NCBI RefSeq assembly: GCF_014654205.1 | Contig: NZ_BNAW01000036.1 | Span: 24,529-88,528 of the forward strand | Source: Amycolatopsis bullii | GTDB taxonomy: Bacteria; Actinomycetota; Actinomycetes; Mycobacteriales; Pseudonocardiaceae | Length of the DNA: 64,000 bases | Reading direction: 5' to 3' | In this document: positions 18,313-27,405 of the stretch, in pieces | Layout: each line of letters starts with the position of its first letter | Position numbering within the stretch: position 1 is the first letter of the stretch | The notes under the pieces: model-generated | Seen by the model: only the letters and a program-made list of their open reading frames with translations | Told to the model about the DNA's origin: nothing | The model's database searches: none | Translations under genes and position numbers: made by a program

Positions 18313-18362
18313 GGCATCACGCGTGATCAGAGGGGCATCACGCGTGATTGGAGGGGCATCAC
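18313..18362. repeat. palindromic ATCACGCGTGAT repeats at 21-bp period
   Basis: GGCATCACGCGTGAT occurs at 18313-18327 and 18334-18348, with a third partial copy GGCATCACG starting at 18355, each 21 bp apart. The 12-bp core ATCACGCGTGAT is a perfect palindrome. They lie between the terminator and the end of ispH, outside any gene. Confidence 0.8.
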
Positions 18363-18401
18363 GGCGGCGAGCCGGGGGGAAGCGACCCACCGCCGGCGTA
18401 C

Positions 18402-19397
18402 TCAGACCTTGCGCAGTTCCTTGGGCGGGGCGAAGGTGATCTTCTCGTTGGCCGTGGTGACTTCGTTGACGTCTCCGTAGCCGCGCTCGGCGAGCCAGGC
18501 CAGGAGGTCCATCACCAGCTCGTCCGGCACCGACGCACCCGACGTGACGCCCACCGTCGTCACGCCGTCGAGCCACGCCTCGTCGACCTCGCTGGCGAAG
18601 TCGACCAGGTACGAAGCCCGGGCGCCCGCCTTCAAGGCCACCTCGACCAGGCGCTTCGAGTTGGACGAGTTCGTCGAGCCGACCACCAGCACCAGGTCGC
18701 ACTCGGCGGCCATCGCCTTGACGGCGACCTGGCGGTTCGTCGTCGCGTAGCAGATGTCGTCGCTCGGCGGGTCCAGCAGGTTCGGGAAGCGCTCGCGGAG
18801 CTGGTCCACACGCTCCATCGTCTCGTCGACCGACAGCGTCGTCTGGGAGAGCCAGATCACCTTCGACGGGTCGCGCACCTCGACCTTGTCGACGTCCTCG
18901 GCCTTGTCGACCAGCTGCACCTTGTCCGGCGCCTCGCCGGCGGTGCCCTCGACCTCTTCATGGCCTTCGTGGCCGATCAGCAGGATGTCGTAGTCGTCCT
19001 TCGCGAACCGGTTGACCTCCTTGTGCACCTTCGTCACCAGGGGGCAGGTCGCGTCGATCGTGCGCAGGTTCCGCTCGGCCGCCTCCTGGTGCACCATCGG
19101 CGAGACGCCGTGGGCGGAGAACACCACCAGCGCACCCTCGGGTACCTCGGACGTCTCGTCGACGAAGATCGCGCCGCGCTCACGCAGCGTCTCGACCACG
19201 TGCTTGTTGTGCACGATCTCCTTGCGGACGTACACCGGCGCGCCGTAGACCTCGAGGGCCTTCTCGACGGCGATCACCGCGCGGTCGACACCCGCGCAGT
19301 AACCACGGGGTTTGGCGAGCAGCACCCGCTTGCCGGAAGCGGTTCCGGTGATCGTCGGGGTACCCGCTGGCTCGATTCCGGGACTCGCTGAACTCAT
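18402..19397 (-). CDS. ispH: 4-hydroxy-3-methylbut-2-enyl diphosphate reductase
   Basis: A 331-residue IspH (LytB), last enzyme of the MEP pathway, which reduces HMBPP to IPP and DMAPP with a 4Fe-4S cluster. The three cluster Cys are visible: PRGYCAGVDRA (about 34), DATCPLVTKVH (about 116) and DDICYATTNRQ (about 215). FSAHGVSP and VGSTNSSNSKRL add the substrate-binding His and Ser/Asn residues. ATG at 19397 is favoured; the open frame upstream has no family similarity. It is divergent from the lipid-droplet-type gene. Confidence 0.95.
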   Translation of the reverse strand: MSSASPGIEPAGTPTITGTASGKRVLLAKPRGYCAGVDRAVIAVEKALEVYGAPVYVRKEIVHNKHVVETLRERGAIFVDETSEVPEGALVVFSAHGVSPMVHQEAAERNLRTIDATCPLVTKVHKEVNRFAKDDYDILLIGHEGHEEVEGTAGEAPDKVQLVDKAEDVDKVEVRDPSKVIWLSQTTLSVDETMERVDQLRERFPNLLDPPSDDICYATTNRQVAVKAMAAECDLVLVVGSTNSSNSKRLVEVALKAGARASYLVDFASEVDEAWLDGVTTVGVTSGASVPDELVMDLLAWLAERGYGDVNEVTTANEKITFAPPKELRKV

Positions 19398-19539
19398 GCC
19401 CCCAGGGTACGGGCAGCCCCGACACGGCCTCGAAGTCCCTTTCGGGTGAGCTTCGTCCCTCTCCCGTGCTGTGCCGCCGGTCACGCACAGCGCCCATTCG
19501 GTTGGGCAGGAGCGGCGGTCATGCGGCAGGCTGGACCCC

Positions 19540-20262
19540 ATGAAGCCATTCCCGCTCCCCCTCCGGGTTGCCGCGGGCCTCGCCGTCTCCACCGCCGAGC
19601 GGGTTCGTGAGCTTCCCCGGCAGCTCGCCGGGCTCCCGGTGACCGTGGTCAGCCAGGTGCTGCAGGCCTCCATGCGGGTCCAGCAGCACGTCACCGAGCT
19701 GGCGATCAAGGGCGACAGCGCCCTGTCCAGCCTGCGCCCGATCGAGGACACGCCCAGCTGGGCGACGTTCGACGAGGACGCCGAACTGGGTGACGTCCCG
19801 CCGGCCCGGCCGAAGTTCGCCGACGTGCCCGAGCCGCGTTCGGAGATCAACGGCCGCGTGCCGTCGGCGGCCGAGCTCGAGGCCGAGCTCGGCGATCCGT
19901 GGGCCGACGAAGAACGCGCGCTCGCCGAGGACCACGCCGACGGTGAGAACGACAGCGAGGACGAGCCGCCGAAGAAGCCGAAGCCGGGCACGCCCAAGGT
20001 CGACAAGAAGACCAAGAGCGAGACGCCGCGGACCAGCGCCGCGGGGTACGAGGGTCCGGCCGGGCTGACCGGCTACGACCAGCTCACCCTCCCGCAGCTG
20101 CGGGCCCGCCTGCGCCAGCTCTCGATCGAGCAGCTCGAGACGATCCTCGAGTACGAGCGCGCGCACGCCGACCGCTCGTCGTTCACCGGCATGCTGTCCC
20201 GCCGGATCGCCAACGCCCGCAAGACGGAGCAGGACAAGGAAGACGGCGCGGAAGACCGGTGA
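19540..20262 (+). CDS. lipid droplet-associated-type protein
   Basis: A 240-residue protein with an amphipathic N-terminus (MKPFPLPLRVAAGLAVSTAE, then LPRQLAGLPVTVVSQVLQAS), a charged Asp/Glu/Lys/Pro linker (about 85-180), and a C-terminal helical hairpin (LTLPQLRARLRQLSIEQLE) resembling Rho-N/SAP-like helices. It corresponds in position to the mycobacterial gene between ispH and xseA; such proteins are annotated as lipid-droplet associated. The family assignment is moderate. Its stop overlaps xseA (GTGA), so co-translation with ExoVII is expected. Confidence 0.75.
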   Translation: MKPFPLPLRVAAGLAVSTAERVRELPRQLAGLPVTVVSQVLQASMRVQQHVTELAIKGDSALSSLRPIEDTPSWATFDEDAELGDVPPARPKFADVPEPRSEINGRVPSAAELEAELGDPWADEERALAEDHADGENDSEDEPPKKPKPGTPKVDKKTKSETPRTSAAGYEGPAGLTGYDQLTLPQLRARLRQLSIEQLETILEYERAHADRSSFTGMLSRRIANARKTEQDKEDGAEDR

Positions 20263-21506
20263 GCACCGAGTCCGCTCAGGCTCCCGCGAGCACCGCGGAA
20301 GCGCCGTGGCCGGTCCGGACCGTCGCGCGCAAGATCGGCGACTGGATCCACCGGCTCGGCGCGGTCTGGGTCGAGGGTCAGGTCACCCAGGTGAACTCCC
20401 GGCCCAACACCCAGACCGCGTTCCTGACCCTGCGCGACCCTTCGGCGGACGTCTCGATGTCCGTCACCTGCCCGAACTGGCTGATCCGCGAGATGGAGCC
20501 GCCGCTGCGGGAGGGCGCGAGCGTCGTCGTGCACGCGAAGCCGTCGTACTTCTTCGGCCGCGGCACGATCAGCCTGCGCGCCGACCAGATCCGCGCCGTC
20601 GGCATCGGTGAGCTGCTGGCCCGGATCGAACGGCTCAAGAAGCTCCTGACCGCCGAAGGGCTCTTCTCGGCGCAGCGCAAACGGCCGATCCCGTTCCTGC
20701 CGAAAGGCGTCGGGCTGATCACCGGCCGCGCGTCGGCGGCCGAGCGGGACGTCCTGGCCAACGCGCAGGGGCGGTGGCCGCACGTCCGGATCAAGGTGCT
20801 CAACACGGCCGTGCAGGGCTCGCAGGCCGTCCCGCAGGTCATGCGCGCGCTGCGGATCTTCGACGCCGACCCCGAGATCGACGTCATCGTCATCGCCCGC
20901 GGCGGCGGCAGCGTCGAGGACCTGCTGCCGTTCTCCGACGAAGCGCTCTGCCGCGCGGTGTCGGCCGCGGGCACGCCGGTGGTCAGCGCCATCGGGCACG
21001 AGCCCGACACCCCGCTGCTCGACTACGTCGCCGACCTGCGCTGTTCGACGCCGACCGACGCCGGCAAGCGGATCGTGCCGGACCTCCGCGAGGAGACCGA
21101 GCGGGTCCGCCAGATGCGCGACCGCGGGCGCCGGGCCCTGCACGGCTGGGTCGACACGCAGGCGCGGCTGCTCAACCAGATCCGCAGCCGCCCGTCGCTG
21201 GCCGACCCGCTGGGGCCGGTCCAGCGCCGGCAGGACGACGTCGACGTCCACCGCGAACGCGCCCGCCGCGCCATGCTGACGCTGCTGGCCAAGGACCAGG
21301 CCGAGATCGCGAGCGCGCGGGCCCGGCTCACCGCGCTCGGCCCGGCGGCGACGCTGGCTCGCGGGTACGCGGTCGTGCAGTTCGTCGACGCCGAAGGCAA
21401 CCTCCAGGTACTCCGCTCCGTCTCCGAAGTCGAGGCCGGTGCCCAGCTGCGCGTGCGCGTGGGTGACGGCGCGATCAAGGCGGTGGCGGAAGGAGAGCAG
21501 GAGTGA
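20259..21506 (+). CDS. xseA: exodeoxyribonuclease VII large subunit
   Basis: A 415-residue XseA. An N-terminal OB-fold (WVEGQVTQVNSRPNTQTAFL) is followed by the catalytic domain with GLITGRASAAERDVL and DVIVIARGGGSVEDLLPFSD, then VSAIGHEPDTPLLDYVADLR and a C-terminal coiled coil. With XseB it degrades single-stranded DNA from both ends. GTG overlaps the preceding stop, and its own stop overlaps the next gene (GTGA). The order xseA-unknown-xseB is unusual. Confidence 0.95.
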   Translation: MSTESAQAPASTAEAPWPVRTVARKIGDWIHRLGAVWVEGQVTQVNSRPNTQTAFLTLRDPSADVSMSVTCPNWLIREMEPPLREGASVVVHAKPSYFFGRGTISLRADQIRAVGIGELLARIERLKKLLTAEGLFSAQRKRPIPFLPKGVGLITGRASAAERDVLANAQGRWPHVRIKVLNTAVQGSQAVPQVMRALRIFDADPEIDVIVIARGGGSVEDLLPFSDEALCRAVSAAGTPVVSAIGHEPDTPLLDYVADLRCSTPTDAGKRIVPDLREETERVRQMRDRGRRALHGWVDTQARLLNQIRSRPSLADPLGPVQRRQDDVDVHRERARRAMLTLLAKDQAEIASARARLTALGPAATLARGYAVVQFVDAEGNLQVLRSVSEVEAGAQLRVRVGDGAIKAVAEGEQE

Positions 21507-21901
21507 AGGTGACGTTCCTCCCGCTCACCGTGGACGCCGCCCGCAGGCTGGGCGCGCGTCCGCTGCTGGACCAGGCGGTCCGCACCGACCGGGCGGCCGC
21601 CGAGTGCTGGACGGCCCTGCTGGCCGGCTGCGGCACCGCCGCCCGCCGCGACCTCGGGCCGCAGCTGCGGCGGCTGTCCGAGGCGACGTCGATGCAGGTC
21701 GGCTCGCGCTGGTGGTTCGCCGAGGGCGCGGGGCACCGGAAACGGGTGGCGGGCGCGCAGGAGAACCTCGAAGAGGCGATCGCGGACGGTGACGGGCAGG
21801 AGTTCGCGCTGGCGTTCGTCGGGTACGACCACGCCATGGCCAGCGCGGTAGTGTGCGCGAACAGCGTGCAAGCCCGGAAGGTCGGAGAACACCTAGCGTG
21901 A
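21503..21901 (+). CDS. unknown protein inserted between xseA and xseB
   Basis: A 132-residue cytosolic protein, apparently helical, with no signal or TM segment; I do not recognise its family. It is overlapped on both sides by GTGA junctions with xseA and xseB, so it is translated as part of the ExoVII operon. Recognisable text includes TSMQVGSRWWFAEGAGHRKR and FVGYDHAMASAVV. The large and small ExoVII subunits are usually adjacent, so this gene may be an accessory protein or simply a neutral insertion. Confidence 0.75.
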   Translation: MKVTFLPLTVDAARRLGARPLLDQAVRTDRAAAECWTALLAGCGTAARRDLGPQLRRLSEATSMQVGSRWWFAEGAGHRKRVAGAQENLEEAIADGDGQEFALAFVGYDHAMASAVVCANSVQARKVGEHLA

Positions 21902-22119
21902 GTGAAACAACCGGCGAGGAACTCGGCTACGAGCAGGCTCGCGACCGGCTCGTCGAGGTCGTTCGCGAGCTCGAGGCGGGTGGGCTGTCCCTCGAGCAGT
22001 CGCTCGCGTTGTGGGAGAAGGGCGAGAAGCTCGCGAAGGTCTGTGAGCGCCATCTCGAAGGCGCCCGCGAGCGGATCGAGGCTGCTTTGGCGTCCGTGGA
22101 GGACGACTCCGAGCAGTGA
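21898..22119 (+). CDS. xseB: exodeoxyribonuclease VII small subunit
   Basis: A 73-residue XseB with the family pattern GYEQARDRLVEVVRELEAGG, then LSLEQSLALWEKGEKLAKVC and a C-terminal helix. Normal length. GTG at 21898 overlaps the upstream stop by 4 bp. Last gene of the ExoVII operon. Confidence 0.93.
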   Translation: MSETTGEELGYEQARDRLVEVVRELEAGGLSLEQSLALWEKGEKLAKVCERHLEGARERIEAALASVEDDSEQ

Positions 22120-22204
22120 GGTAGGCCATGCCGTCGGTATCTGGAAACAACGCGGGTTTCTGACAGACTGTTGACCCGCCAGTTCCACGATCCGGGAGGC
22201 ACAG

Positions 22205-23254
22205 ATGCCCGCCGCAGACAGTCGTCGTGAAGCGCCCGACCGCAACCTCGCGATGGAGCTGGTGCGGGTCACCGAAGCCGCCGCGATGGCGGCCGGCCGC
22301 TGGGTCGGCCGCGGCGACAAGATCGGCGGGGACGGCGCGGCCGTCGACGCGATGCGCCAGCTCGTCTCGACGGTGTCGATGCGCGGGGTCGTGGTGATCG
22401 GCGAGGGCGAGAAGGACGAAGCGCCCATGCTGTTCAACGGCGAAGAGGTCGGCAACGGCGACGGGCCGGACTGCGACGTCGCGGTCGACCCGGTCGACGG
22501 CACCACGCTGATGGCCAAGGGCATGCCGAACGCCCTCGCCGTGCTGGCGGTCGCCGAACGCGGCGCGATGTTCGACCCGTCCGCGGTGTTCTACATGGAA
22601 AAGCTGGCCGTCGGGCCGGACGCGGCGGGCAAGGTCGAGCTCGGCGCGCCGATCGCGGAGAACATCCGCCGTGTCGCCAAGGCCAAGCACAGCAGCGTCA
22701 GCGACGTCACCGTGTGCGTCCTGGACCGCCCGCGGCACGAGCAGATCATCAAGGAGATCCGCGACGCCGGCGCGCGGATCCGGTTCATCTCCGACGGCGA
22801 CGTCGCGGGCGCGATCGCCGCGGCCCGCCCGACCACCGGCGTCGACATGCTGATCGGCATCGGCGGCACCCCCGAAGGCATCATCGCCGCCTGCGCGATG
22901 AAGTGCCTCGGCGGCGAGCTGCAGGGCCGGCTGTGGCCGAAGGACGACGCCGAGCGCGAGAAGGCCCTCGCCGCCGGCCACGACCTCGACCGGATCCTGC
23001 TCAACGACGACCTCGTGCGCGGCGACAACGTCTTCTTCTGCGCCACCGGGGTCACCGACGGTGACCTGCTGCGCGGCGTCCACTACCGCGAGGGCGGGGC
23101 GACGACGCAGTCCATCGTGATGCGGTCCAAGTCCGGGACCGTCAGAATGATCGACGGCTACCACCGGCTGAACAAGCTGCGGGCGTACTCCTCGGTCAAC
23201 TTCGACGGCCACCTGGACGCGCCCGACGACGACGTCGTGCCCCCGCTGCCGTAA
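22205..23254 (+). CDS. glpX: class II fructose-1,6-bisphosphatase
   Basis: A 349-residue GlpX. Metal and phosphate sites are visible: GRGDKIGGDGAAVDAM (about 36-51), VVIGEGEKDEAPML, and DPVDGTTLMAKG (about 97-108). Later come DRPRHEQIIKEIR and GIGGTPEGIIAACA. It hydrolyses fructose-1,6-bisphosphate in gluconeogenesis and is the sole FBPase in many actinobacteria. It sits near fumC, as in mycobacteria. An RBS (GGGAGG) precedes the ATG. Confidence 0.95.
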   Translation: MPAADSRREAPDRNLAMELVRVTEAAAMAAGRWVGRGDKIGGDGAAVDAMRQLVSTVSMRGVVVIGEGEKDEAPMLFNGEEVGNGDGPDCDVAVDPVDGTTLMAKGMPNALAVLAVAERGAMFDPSAVFYMEKLAVGPDAAGKVELGAPIAENIRRVAKAKHSSVSDVTVCVLDRPRHEQIIKEIRDAGARIRFISDGDVAGAIAAARPTTGVDMLIGIGGTPEGIIAACAMKCLGGELQGRLWPKDDAEREKALAAGHDLDRILLNDDLVRGDNVFFCATGVTDGDLLRGVHYREGGATTQSIVMRSKSGTVRMIDGYHRLNKLRAYSSVNFDGHLDAPDDDVVPPLP

Positions 23255-23262
23255 GGAGTTCC

Positions 23263-24012
23263 GTGACCAGGCGAGTGCTGGTTCTGCTGGCCCTGCTGTC
23301 GGTACTGGTCCCGGGCACCGCCGCGGCCGCCCCCGCGATCGTCGGGGGCGTCGTCGCGGACCAGCCGTACCCGTTCACGGTGTCGCTGCACACCGCGTCG
23401 GGCAAGCTCTTCTGCGCGGGCGCGCTGATCGCGCCGACCTGGGTGGTCACCGCCGCGCACTGCGCGTACGGCAAGGCCCCCGCCGACATCTCGCCGCGGA
23501 CGGGCACGAACGACGTGGGTCAGGGCGGCGAGGTCGCCCAGATCGCCGGGATCGTCGTGAACCCGGCGTTCAACACCCAGAGCCCGGCGGGCGACATCGC
23601 GCTGCTGCGGCTGGCGGCGCCGGTCACGACGCCCCCGATCGGGCTGGGGACGGCCGCGTCGCCGGGCACCGCGACCCGGATCGTCGGCTGGGGCCAGACC
23701 TGCCCGAAGCTGAACTGCGGCGGGCTCCCGACGGCGTTGCAGCAGCTCGACACGAAGATCGTCGAAGGCTCGAAGTGCAGCTCGGGGTTCGACGGCACCG
23801 CCGAGCTGTGCACCGACAACCCCGGCGGCAAAGCCGGCGCCTGCTTCGGCGACTCCGGGGGTCCGCAAATCGTGCGCGACGGCGAGCGCTGGCTGCTCGT
23901 CGGCGTCACCAGCCGTCCGGGCAACAACGAGCCGGAATGCGCGACGGCGCCGTCGATCTACACCTCCGTGGTCGCGTACGCGCCGTGGATCGCGGAGAAG
24001 ACGAAGGCCTGA
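23263..24012 (+). CDS. secreted trypsin-like serine protease
   Basis: A 249-residue S1 family protease. The signal peptide runs to about residue 23 (LVPGTAAAA), with the mature N-terminus likely at IVGGVVADQPYPF. The catalytic triad is His in TAAHC (about 65), Asp in GDIALLRL (about 111) and Ser in GDSGGP (about 198). Cys pairs suggest disulfides. GTG start behind AAGGAG, 8 bp after glpX, so probably co-transcribed with it. No long propeptide is seen, so activation may need only signal cleavage. Confidence 0.92.
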   Translation: MTRRVLVLLALLSVLVPGTAAAAPAIVGGVVADQPYPFTVSLHTASGKLFCAGALIAPTWVVTAAHCAYGKAPADISPRTGTNDVGQGGEVAQIAGIVVNPAFNTQSPAGDIALLRLAAPVTTPPIGLGTAASPGTATRIVGWGQTCPKLNCGGLPTALQQLDTKIVEGSKCSSGFDGTAELCTDNPGGKAGACFGDSGGPQIVRDGERWLLVGVTSRPGNNEPECATAPSIYTSVVAYAPWIAEKTKA

Positions 24013-24013
24013 C

Positions 24014-25003
24014 CTATTCGGCGTTGCTCGAGTGGCCCGGGAACAGGTGGGCCTCCGGGTCGAGCGCGACGGCGATGTTGTTGACGGCCGTCGCGGCTTC
24101 GCCGAAACCGGTCGCGATCAGCTTCACCTTCCCCGGATACGCGGCGACGTCGCCCGCGGCGTAGACGCGTTCGCGCGCGGTCGCCATCGTCGAGTCGACG
24201 GTGATGGCGCGGTGGCTGATCTCCAGGCCCCAGCTCTCGATCGGGCCGAGGTCGGCGGTGAACCCGAGCGCCGCGACGACGGCGTTGGCCGGCAGCCGTT
24301 CCTCGCCCGCGCCCTTGATCGAGACGTCGACGGCTTCGAGCGTGCCGTCCGGCGCTTCGACGAACCGCGTGACCTCGGCGTCGGTGATGATCCGGGTGCC
24401 GAGCTCGCGCGCCTGCCGGACGATCGACTCGGCGGCGCGGAACTTCGCGCGCCGGTGCACCAGCGTCACGCTCGCCGCCACCGGGTGCAGTGCGAGGATC
24501 CAGTCGAACGCCGAGTCGCCGCCGCCGACGACCACGACGTGCTGCCCCGCGTGCGCCTGCAGGGACGGCACGAAGTGGACCATGCCGCGGCCGAGCCAGC
24601 CGTCGCCGGCCGGCAGCGGGCGCGGGGTGAACTCGCCGATGCCCGCGGTGATCAGCACGGCGCGGGCGCGCAGCGTCTCGCCGCCGTCGAGGGTCAGCTC
24701 GAGGCCCTCCGCGACCGGCGCCAGCTTCTCGGCCTTGCGCCCCAGCAGGTACTTCGGCTTGAACGGGGCGGCCTGCTTCACCAGGCCCTCGACCAGGTCG
24801 CGGCCGCGGACCTCGGCGAACCCGCCGACGTCGTAGATCATCTTCTCCGGGTACATCGCGGTCACCTGGCCGCCGGGCTCGGGCAGCGAATCGACCACCG
24901 CCATCGAGAGGCCGCGGAACCCGGCGTAGTAGGCGGCGAACAGGCCCGTCGGGCCCGCCCCGATGATCACGAGGTCGTACGGATCCCCGGCAACGTCAGT
25001 CAT
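24014..25003 (-). CDS. ferredoxin-NADP reductase, thioredoxin-reductase-like
   Basis: A 329-residue FAD/NAD(P) protein: FAD site IIGAGPTGLFAAYYAG (about 14-29), VTAMYPEKMIYDVGG typical of type-2 FNR, NADPH site VVVVGGGDSAFDW (about 154-166), and C-terminal FAD motif VYAAGDVAAYPGK. The redox CxxC of thioredoxin reductase is absent, which favours ferredoxin-NADP reductase. Its stop faces that of the protease 2 bp away. Confidence 0.9.
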   Translation of the reverse strand: MTDVAGDPYDLVIIGAGPTGLFAAYYAGFRGLSMAVVDSLPEPGGQVTAMYPEKMIYDVGGFAEVRGRDLVEGLVKQAAPFKPKYLLGRKAEKLAPVAEGLELTLDGGETLRARAVLITAGIGEFTPRPLPAGDGWLGRGMVHFVPSLQAHAGQHVVVVGGGDSAFDWILALHPVAASVTLVHRRAKFRAAESIVRQARELGTRIITDAEVTRFVEAPDGTLEAVDVSIKGAGEERLPANAVVAALGFTADLGPIESWGLEISHRAITVDSTMATARERVYAAGDVAAYPGKVKLIATGFGEAATAVNNIAVALDPEAHLFPGHSSNAE

Positions 25004-25125
25004 GCTCGCTCCAGCCAGTGGTGGATGGCGGTGATCGAGAACACACCCGATCCTAGCGTCGCGGGCGGTCCAGGGTGGGCGACGCCACCACGCGGGCCGG
25101 GGCGAAGAGGGCCAGAATCGGGAGC

Positions 25126-26523
25126 ATGGCTGATCAGGAATACCGGATCGAACACGACACCATGGGCGAGGTCCGCGTGCCTGCCGACGCGCTCTACCGC
25201 GCGCAGACCCAGCGGGCCGTGGAGAACTTCCCCATCTCCGGCCGGGGCCTGGAGCGCGCCCAGATCCGCGCGCTGGGCCTGCTCAAGGCCGCCGCCGCGC
25301 GCGTGAACCACAAGCTGGGCGTGCTCGACGCCGACGTCGCGGAGGCCATCGCGGCCGCCGCCGACGAGGTCGCCGACGGCAAGCACGACGCGCACTTCCC
25401 GATCGACGTCTTCCAGACCGGGTCCGGGACGTCGTCGAACATGAACGCCAACGAAGTCATCGCGACGCTGGCTTCGCGGGCCCTCGGCCGGGACGTCCAC
25501 CCGAACGACCACGTCAACGCGTCGCAGTCGTCGAACGACACCTTCCCGACGACCATCCACGTCGCCGCGACCGAAGCCGTGCTCAAGGACGTCATCCCGG
25601 CGCTGGAGTACCTGGCCGGCGCGATCGAGGTCCGCGCCGCCGAGTGGGCCGACGTGGTGAAGTCCGGCCGCACGCACCTGATGGACGCGGTGCCGATCAC
25701 GCTCGGCCAGGAGGCCGGCGCGTGGGCGTCGCAGGTCCGCTTCGGCGTCGAACGGCTGAAGTCCGGCCTGCCGCGCCTGGGCGAGCTGCCGATCGGCGGC
25801 ACGGCCGTCGGGTCGGGGCTCAACGCGCCGGACGGCTTCGGCTCGTCGGTGGCCGCGGAACTCGCCACGGTGACCGGGCTGCCGCTGACCGAGGCCCGCG
25901 ACCACTTCGAAGCGCAGGCGACGCAGGACAGCGTCGTCGAGACGTCCGGGCACCTGCGCACGGTCGCGGTGTCGCTGAACAAGATCGCCAACGACCTGCG
26001 GTGGCTGGGTTCCGGCCCGCGCACCGGCCTGGCCGAGCTGGCGCTGCCGGACCTGCAGCCGGGCTCGTCGATCATGCCGGGCAAGGTGAACCCGGTGATC
26101 CCGGAGGCGACGCTGCAGGTGGTCGCGCAGGTGATCGGCAACGACGCGGCGGTCGCTTTCGCGGGCGCGGCGGGCAACTTCCAGCTGAACGTCAACCTGC
26201 CGGTGATCGCCCGGAACGTCCTCGAATCCGCGCGGTTGATCGCGGCGGTTTCGCGGCTGCTGGCGGACAAGGTGTTCGCGGGCATCACGGTGAACACCGA
26301 ACGGACGCGGACCTACGCCGAGGGCTCGCCGTCGATCGTGACTCCGTTGAACAAGTACATCGGCTACGAAGAAGCGGCCGCGGTGGCGAAGCAGGCGTTG
26401 AAGGAGCTCAAGACGATTCGCGAGGTCGTCATCGAGCGCGGGTACGTCCGCGAAGGGAAGCTCACGGAAGAGCAGCTCGACGAGGCGCTCGACGTGCTGC
26501 GCATGGCCCGCGGCGGCAAGTGA
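25126..26523 (+). CDS. fumC: class II fumarate hydratase
   Basis: A 465-residue class II fumarase of the TCA cycle, converting fumarate to malate. Family landmarks are TGSGTSSNMNANEV (about 102-115), NDTFPTTIH, SGRTHLMDAVP and the signature GSSIMPGKVNPV (about 314-325) with the catalytic loop. ATG at 26126-type upstream text is not needed: the ATG at 25126 follows GGGAG. The stop overlaps the next gene (TGATG). Confidence 0.95.
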   Translation: MADQEYRIEHDTMGEVRVPADALYRAQTQRAVENFPISGRGLERAQIRALGLLKAAAARVNHKLGVLDADVAEAIAAAADEVADGKHDAHFPIDVFQTGSGTSSNMNANEVIATLASRALGRDVHPNDHVNASQSSNDTFPTTIHVAATEAVLKDVIPALEYLAGAIEVRAAEWADVVKSGRTHLMDAVPITLGQEAGAWASQVRFGVERLKSGLPRLGELPIGGTAVGSGLNAPDGFGSSVAAELATVTGLPLTEARDHFEAQATQDSVVETSGHLRTVAVSLNKIANDLRWLGSGPRTGLAELALPDLQPGSSIMPGKVNPVIPEATLQVVAQVIGNDAAVAFAGAAGNFQLNVNLPVIARNVLESARLIAAVSRLLADKVFAGITVNTERTRTYAEGSPSIVTPLNKYIGYEEAAAVAKQALKELKTIREVVIERGYVREGKLTEEQLDEALDVLRMARGGK

Positions 26524-27374
26524 TGAGCGACGCCGCCGAGCTCGGCGCCTTCCTGAAGGCGCGCCGGGCCGCCCTCGATCCCACCGACCTGGGCCTGCCC
26601 GCCGGGGTCATGCACCGGCGGGTCAAGGGCCTGCGCCGGGAGGAGCTGGCCCAGCTGGCCGGCATCAGCGTCGACTACTACACGCGGCTGGAGCAGGGCC
26701 GGGCGAAGAACGTCTCGGACGCGATCCTCGACGCGCTGGCCCGTGCCCTGCGCCTCACCGACGGCGAGCACGCCTACCTGCGCAACCTCGCGGCGCCGCA
26801 GCGCCGGGAAAAGCCCGCGCCGCGCGGAGTCCGGCCCGAGCTGCAGCAGCTGCTGGACGCCATCCAGGCGCCCGCGTTCGTCTTCGGCCGGTACCTGGAC
26901 GTGCTGGCCTGGAACGCCCTCGGCGGCGCGGTCGCCTTCGATTTCGGGAACCTCGGCGAGCGCAACATCGCCAAGCTGTCGTTCCTCGGCGACCGCGGGA
27001 AGGAGCTGTACCCGGAGTGGGACGCGGTGTCCCGCGAGGTCGTCGCCAACCTGCGGGCCGAAGGCGGCAGGCACCCCGGCGACCCGGAGTTCGCCCGGCT
27101 GGTCGACGAGCTTTCCCGGGGCAGCGCCGAATTCCGCGCGCTCTGGGCCGAGCACGCGGTCGTGGAGAAGGCCCAGGGCTGGAAGGTGCTGGCGAACCCC
27201 GTGGTCGGCGAGCTGCGCCTGCGGTACGAGACGCTGCGGCTGCCCGACGACCCGGACCAGGGCCTGGTGATCTACCACGCCGAACCGGGGTCGGAGAGCG
27301 AACGCGGGTTGCGGCTGCTGGCCAGCTGGGTCGCCGAGACGCCGTTGACCAGGGAAAACACCCGGCCGATCTGA
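26523..27374 (+). CDS. XRE-family regulator with MmyB-like ligand domain
   Basis: A 283-residue regulator. The N-terminal helix-turn-helix (about 30-75: RREELAQLAGISVDYYTRLE) is followed by an MmyB-like C-terminal domain (about 105-265: APAFVFGRYLDVLAWNALGG, then NLRAEGGRHPGDPEF) of the type thought to bind small hydrophobic ligands. The ATG overlaps the fumC stop. Such genes often control a neighbouring oxidoreductase, but none is divergent here, so the target is not evident. Confidence 0.88.
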   Translation: MSDAAELGAFLKARRAALDPTDLGLPAGVMHRRVKGLRREELAQLAGISVDYYTRLEQGRAKNVSDAILDALARALRLTDGEHAYLRNLAAPQRREKPAPRGVRPELQQLLDAIQAPAFVFGRYLDVLAWNALGGAVAFDFGNLGERNIAKLSFLGDRGKELYPEWDAVSREVVANLRAEGGRHPGDPEFARLVDELSRGSAEFRALWAEHAVVEKAQGWKVLANPVVGELRLRYETLRLPDDPDQGLVIYHAEPGSESERGLRLLASWVAETPLTRENTRPI

Positions 27375-27405
27375 AATTGTCGGTGGTCCGGGTCATGATG
27401 TCCGG

